Source of the DNA: an uncultured Fretibacterium sp.
GTDB taxonomy: Bacteria; Synergistota; Synergistia; Synergistales; Aminobacteriaceae
Length of the DNA: 7,990 nucleotides
Assembly: GCA_937899395.1 (NCBI GenBank)
Contig: CALBPU010000020.1
Span: 1 to 7,990, forward strand
Direction of reading: 5' to 3'
The notes under the pieces were generated by a model. It was not told the DNA's origin. It worked only from the letters and a program-made list of their open reading frames with translations, and did no database searches. The position numbers and the translations under genes were made by a program. Below, one piece after another: positions 6,114 to 7,990 of the stretch (its first letter is position 1; the number at the start of each line of letters is the position of its first letter).

Positions 6114-7990
6114 TTAATCAATAAGGCCGTTGAACGGATAATCTTCAGGTCTCAGTCTGATTGCAACTCCTTCAATAGTCCAGTTTACGGAGTTTCCGTA
6201 GCTGCTCATAAACCTGAAACCGACATTTTGTGAGCCTACAGCAGGATTGTTACCGGAGATAAAGCGTCTTCTATCCTCATAAGCTTTCGAAGCTGACGAT
6301 TCCACATTAACAAACGCAAATACTGCTCTGCTTCCGTCTTTTGCGTTTGCTTCAATGTAGGCATCACCGACATCGGGCTGCCAGTCTTTAGCACCTTTGC
6401 TGTCTTCTCTCTGATCCTTCCACCATTCGAGACGGCTTGTGCCTCCTTTACGGGTATCAATATAAACTCGTTTGTGGCAGTACCATTCTTTATTGAGTTT
6501 CGTATCAAAAACTTTTTTAGGATTTTCCTCGCAAGCAGCGAAATCCTCTGTTACAGTCGAACTCATCGGGAAAGATCTGAAACCGCTTTCGCCTCCGCCG
6601 TTCGAACCGAAGGGGCATTGATGAACGTATTGCAGCCTCTTGCTGTCTCCGTCATCGTCATTTGGCCAAAGAGAAAGTTTCCCGTTAAGATTACTGGTTA
6701 CTTCAAGTTCCTTTTTCTGAGCCTGAATCAGTTTTTGGTAGAAAACATAGCGATCCGTTAAATCTTTGCATTTTGTAGAAATTTCTATAATTTTGGGAAG
6801 TTCTTCGGTGATTCTGTCGCCTGATGCAGTCCCTGTAGTATAGAAATCTTCTCCGTAAGCATTGACTTTTCCGACAAGATAATCAAAAGAGGTAACTATG
6901 GCCAAATTATCAGCAGCAGGAATGGTGCTTCTTGCAGGTTCTGAAGCGTTATAGTATGCTCTCAAATTCGCCAATGCGGAGTTCATAGCATTAGCATCTG
7001 CTTTTTGTTTCGGAGTTATAGGAATAGTTCCATCGCTTTCCGGCAAATGTCCCCATCTGTCCAAAACCTGATCCGCAATAGCTGCAAGACTGCGCCATTT
7101 CATCATGTAAACTCTGATAGGAACAAAATTTGAACGATTGTTTGAGTTCATATCGTCAACGACCTGCTTGTGGAACTTGGCATATTCATCGAATACCTGC
7201 TGTAATCCTGAAACATCATTGCTTTGTGTTATAGGAAGTATTGTAGGAATCTTGTTCCCGAGACCTGTCGTTACTACGTTGATATTGATACGAGCATTAT
7301 TTTTCTTGAAGGTATCATTCATTTTTTGCTTCATATCAGCACTGACTGTTACATCATTGTATGATCCGTTGAGATTAAAGCTTGATTTAACTTCATCGAG
7401 TTGTTCGATAGTATCCGTAGTAATAGAGATACTCGCTTCATAACATGCGCCGTACTGATAACCTGCAACGAAATAATCGCCGTATTCATCTCTGAATTTA
7501 TCAGGTCTCAATTTTTTAGCTTTTTTATGAAGTTTATTCTCGAATGCTAAATCATTGTAGGCTCCTGCTGATAAAAGACGGTAATCCGACTCAATTACCT
7601 CGAAATGAATAACGAGGGTCATTGAAGTAAGGCCGTATTTGTAGTTGCTTGATGTCCCTACGCTGAAAGTTGCTGTGCCTGCCGCCTTTTTAGCAAGTCC
7701 TATACCGCCTCCGCCGCTGACTTCGGAATGTTTTTCTGCTTCTTCACGTGTCGTTACCAGCTCTGTCCAGAATTTTGTTGTGATTGGAATCGGTGTTCTT
7801 ACTTTATTAGCCTCTTCTAACATTTCCTCAAGGCCTGAAACACGAACAGCGCCTTTGGGACTTGCATAAGTAACGGCTGAAAAAGCTGTGCCCAAACGAT
7901 AAGTCGGCTCATAAGGTATACCTGATATGTCAGCATCAATAGTACTGCGTTGAGGAGAGTCAGCTGCTGTCTTTACCCCCCCCCCCCCAA
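6114..7990 (-). CDS. Putative MACPF (perforin-like) protein, paralog of the neighbour, 5' truncated
   Basis: The frame is open to the right edge, so the N-terminus is missing. The only start-like codon near the edge is a TTG at 7895. It is not credible, because upstream residues such as SGIPYEPTYRLG (7928-7893) match DNIPYNTLYRPG (335-346) of the neighbour. Counting from 7895, YGDYFVAGYQYGA at 138-150 fits the MACPF signature Y-G-[TS]-H-[FY]-x6-G-G in spacing, with D-Y replacing [TS]-H. A Gly/Ala/Ser-rich segment (59-89) and strand SMTLVIHFEV (91-100) lie before it. A helix-prone segment (160-203) and strand INVVTTGLG (205-213) lie after it, matching the usual layout of the two membrane-inserting clusters. 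PIRVYMMKW (259-267) fits the end of the domain. A helical region to about 395 and a C-terminal region with several Cys follow, ending PEDYPFNGLID. Paralogy to the neighbour is clear; pore formation is inference. The last 15 bases (7976-7990) may be artefact. Confidence 0.82.
   Translation of the reverse strand, partial: GGGGVKTAADSPQRSTIDADISGIPYEPTYRLGTAFSAVTYASPKGAVRVSGLEEMLEEANKVRTPIPITTKFWTELVTTREEAEKHSEVSGGGGIGLAKKAAGTATFSVGTSSNYKYGLTSMTLVIHFEVIESDYRLLSAGAYNDLAFENKLHKKAKKLRPDKFRDEYGDYFVAGYQYGACYEASISITTDTIEQLDEVKSSFNLNGSYNDVTVSADMKQKMNDTFKKNNARININVVTTGLGNKIPTILPITQSNDVSGLQQVFDEYAKFHKQVVDDMNSNNRSNFVPIRVYMMKWRSLAAIADQVLDRWGHLPESDGTIPITPKQKADANAMNSALANLRAYYNASEPARSTIPAADNLAIVTSFDYLVGKVNAYGEDFYTTGTASGDRITEELPKIIEISTKCKDLTDRYVFYQKLIQAQKKELEVTSNLNGKLSLWPNDDDGDSKRLQYVHQCPFGSNGGGESGFRSFPMSSTVTEDFAACEENPKKVFDTKLNKEWYCHKRVYIDTRKGGTSRLEWWKDQREDSKGAKDWQPDVGDAYIEANAKDGSRAVFAFVNVESSASKAYEDRRRFISGNNPAVGSQNVGFRFMSSYGNSVNWTIEGVAIRLRPEDYPFNGLID
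7449..7484 (-). other. MACPF-like signature in the truncated paralog
   Basis: Codes YGDYFVAGYQYG, followed by Ala. Known MACPF proteins have Y/W-G-[TS]-H-[FY], six residues, then G-G. Here Tyr-Gly, the aromatic, the six-residue gap and the first Gly are kept. Asp-Tyr stands in for [TS]-His. Confidence 0.6.
7976..7988. repeat. Terminal run of 13 C, probable library or assembly artefact
   Basis: Thirteen C followed by AA close the contig. No other homopolymer of G or C of this length occurs in this AT-rich window, and the opposite end carries adapter. A tailing, template-switch or assembly-end artefact is therefore likely. If real, it would be a G13 tract coding Gly residues in the - strand gene, and the frame of that gene does stay open through it. 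Confidence 0.8.

Noticed and set aside
7138..7869. Two + strand frames (101 and 74 codons) antisense to the truncated MACPF-like gene
   Set aside because: They overlap the region with the MACPF-like signature on the other strand and look like shadow frames. No ribosome site or domain supports them.
7976..7988. Poly-G dark-cycle artefact of two-colour Illumina chemistry
   Set aside because: That artefact puts G at the 3' end of a read. Here the G run is at the 5' end of the - strand, so tailing or an assembly-end error fits better.
6114..7990. Cholesterol-dependent cytolysin identity for the MACPF-like proteins
   Set aside because: No Trp-rich undecapeptide or Thr-Leu pair typical of that branch is visible. 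The signature resembles the MACPF branch.

Overview
The window looks like one whole assembled contig rather than an interior slice. Bases 1-27 are leftover Illumina adapter, and the right end closes with a run of 13 C and two A. It is AT-rich bacterial DNA holding four protein genes. Two are complete and two are cut by the contig ends. No RNA genes, CRISPR array, transposase or phage gene are visible. Two of the four proteins end in a Gly/Ser-rich stretch with an invariant-looking Cys-Asn (GGCNSG and SGCNYG), then a short hydrophobic helix and a basic tail. This matches what I know as the Synergist-CTERM sorting signal, so the best guess is a member of Synergistota, perhaps an uncultured gut or rumen lineage. 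That is an inference from two short motifs.

Layout. On the + strand (28-1252) is the 3' part of a gene for a surface leucine-rich-repeat protein. It converges on three genes on the - strand, read in the order 7990 to 6114, 6022 to 3398 and 3316 to 1331. The first two are paralogs of each other. Each carries a diverged but correctly spaced MACPF (membrane attack complex/perforin) signature and the strand, helix cluster, strand layout expected of that fold. The downstream copy is a predicted lipoprotein with about 300 extra N-terminal residues. The upstream copy has lost its N-terminus at the contig end. The third gene encodes a secreted papain-family (C1) cysteine peptidase with an intact catalytic set, a lectin-like domain and a sorting tail.

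Gaps between the genes are 78-91 bp and each holds a hairpin. There are good Rho-independent terminators after both MACPF-like genes, and a weaker hairpin between the convergent stop codons. Each - strand gene with a visible start has its own Shine-Dalgarno site 8 bases upstream. The genes therefore look like separately terminated units, or a leaky operon, rather than a tightly coupled operon.

All four products are predicted to be exported or on the cell surface: LRR binding, protein cleavage and two putative pore-forming-type proteins. A surface or secreted interaction locus, against host, protist or competing bacteria, is a reasonable reading but is not shown by the sequence. The adjacent, diverged pair of bacterial MACPF-like paralogs, one of them lipid-anchored, is the most interesting content.
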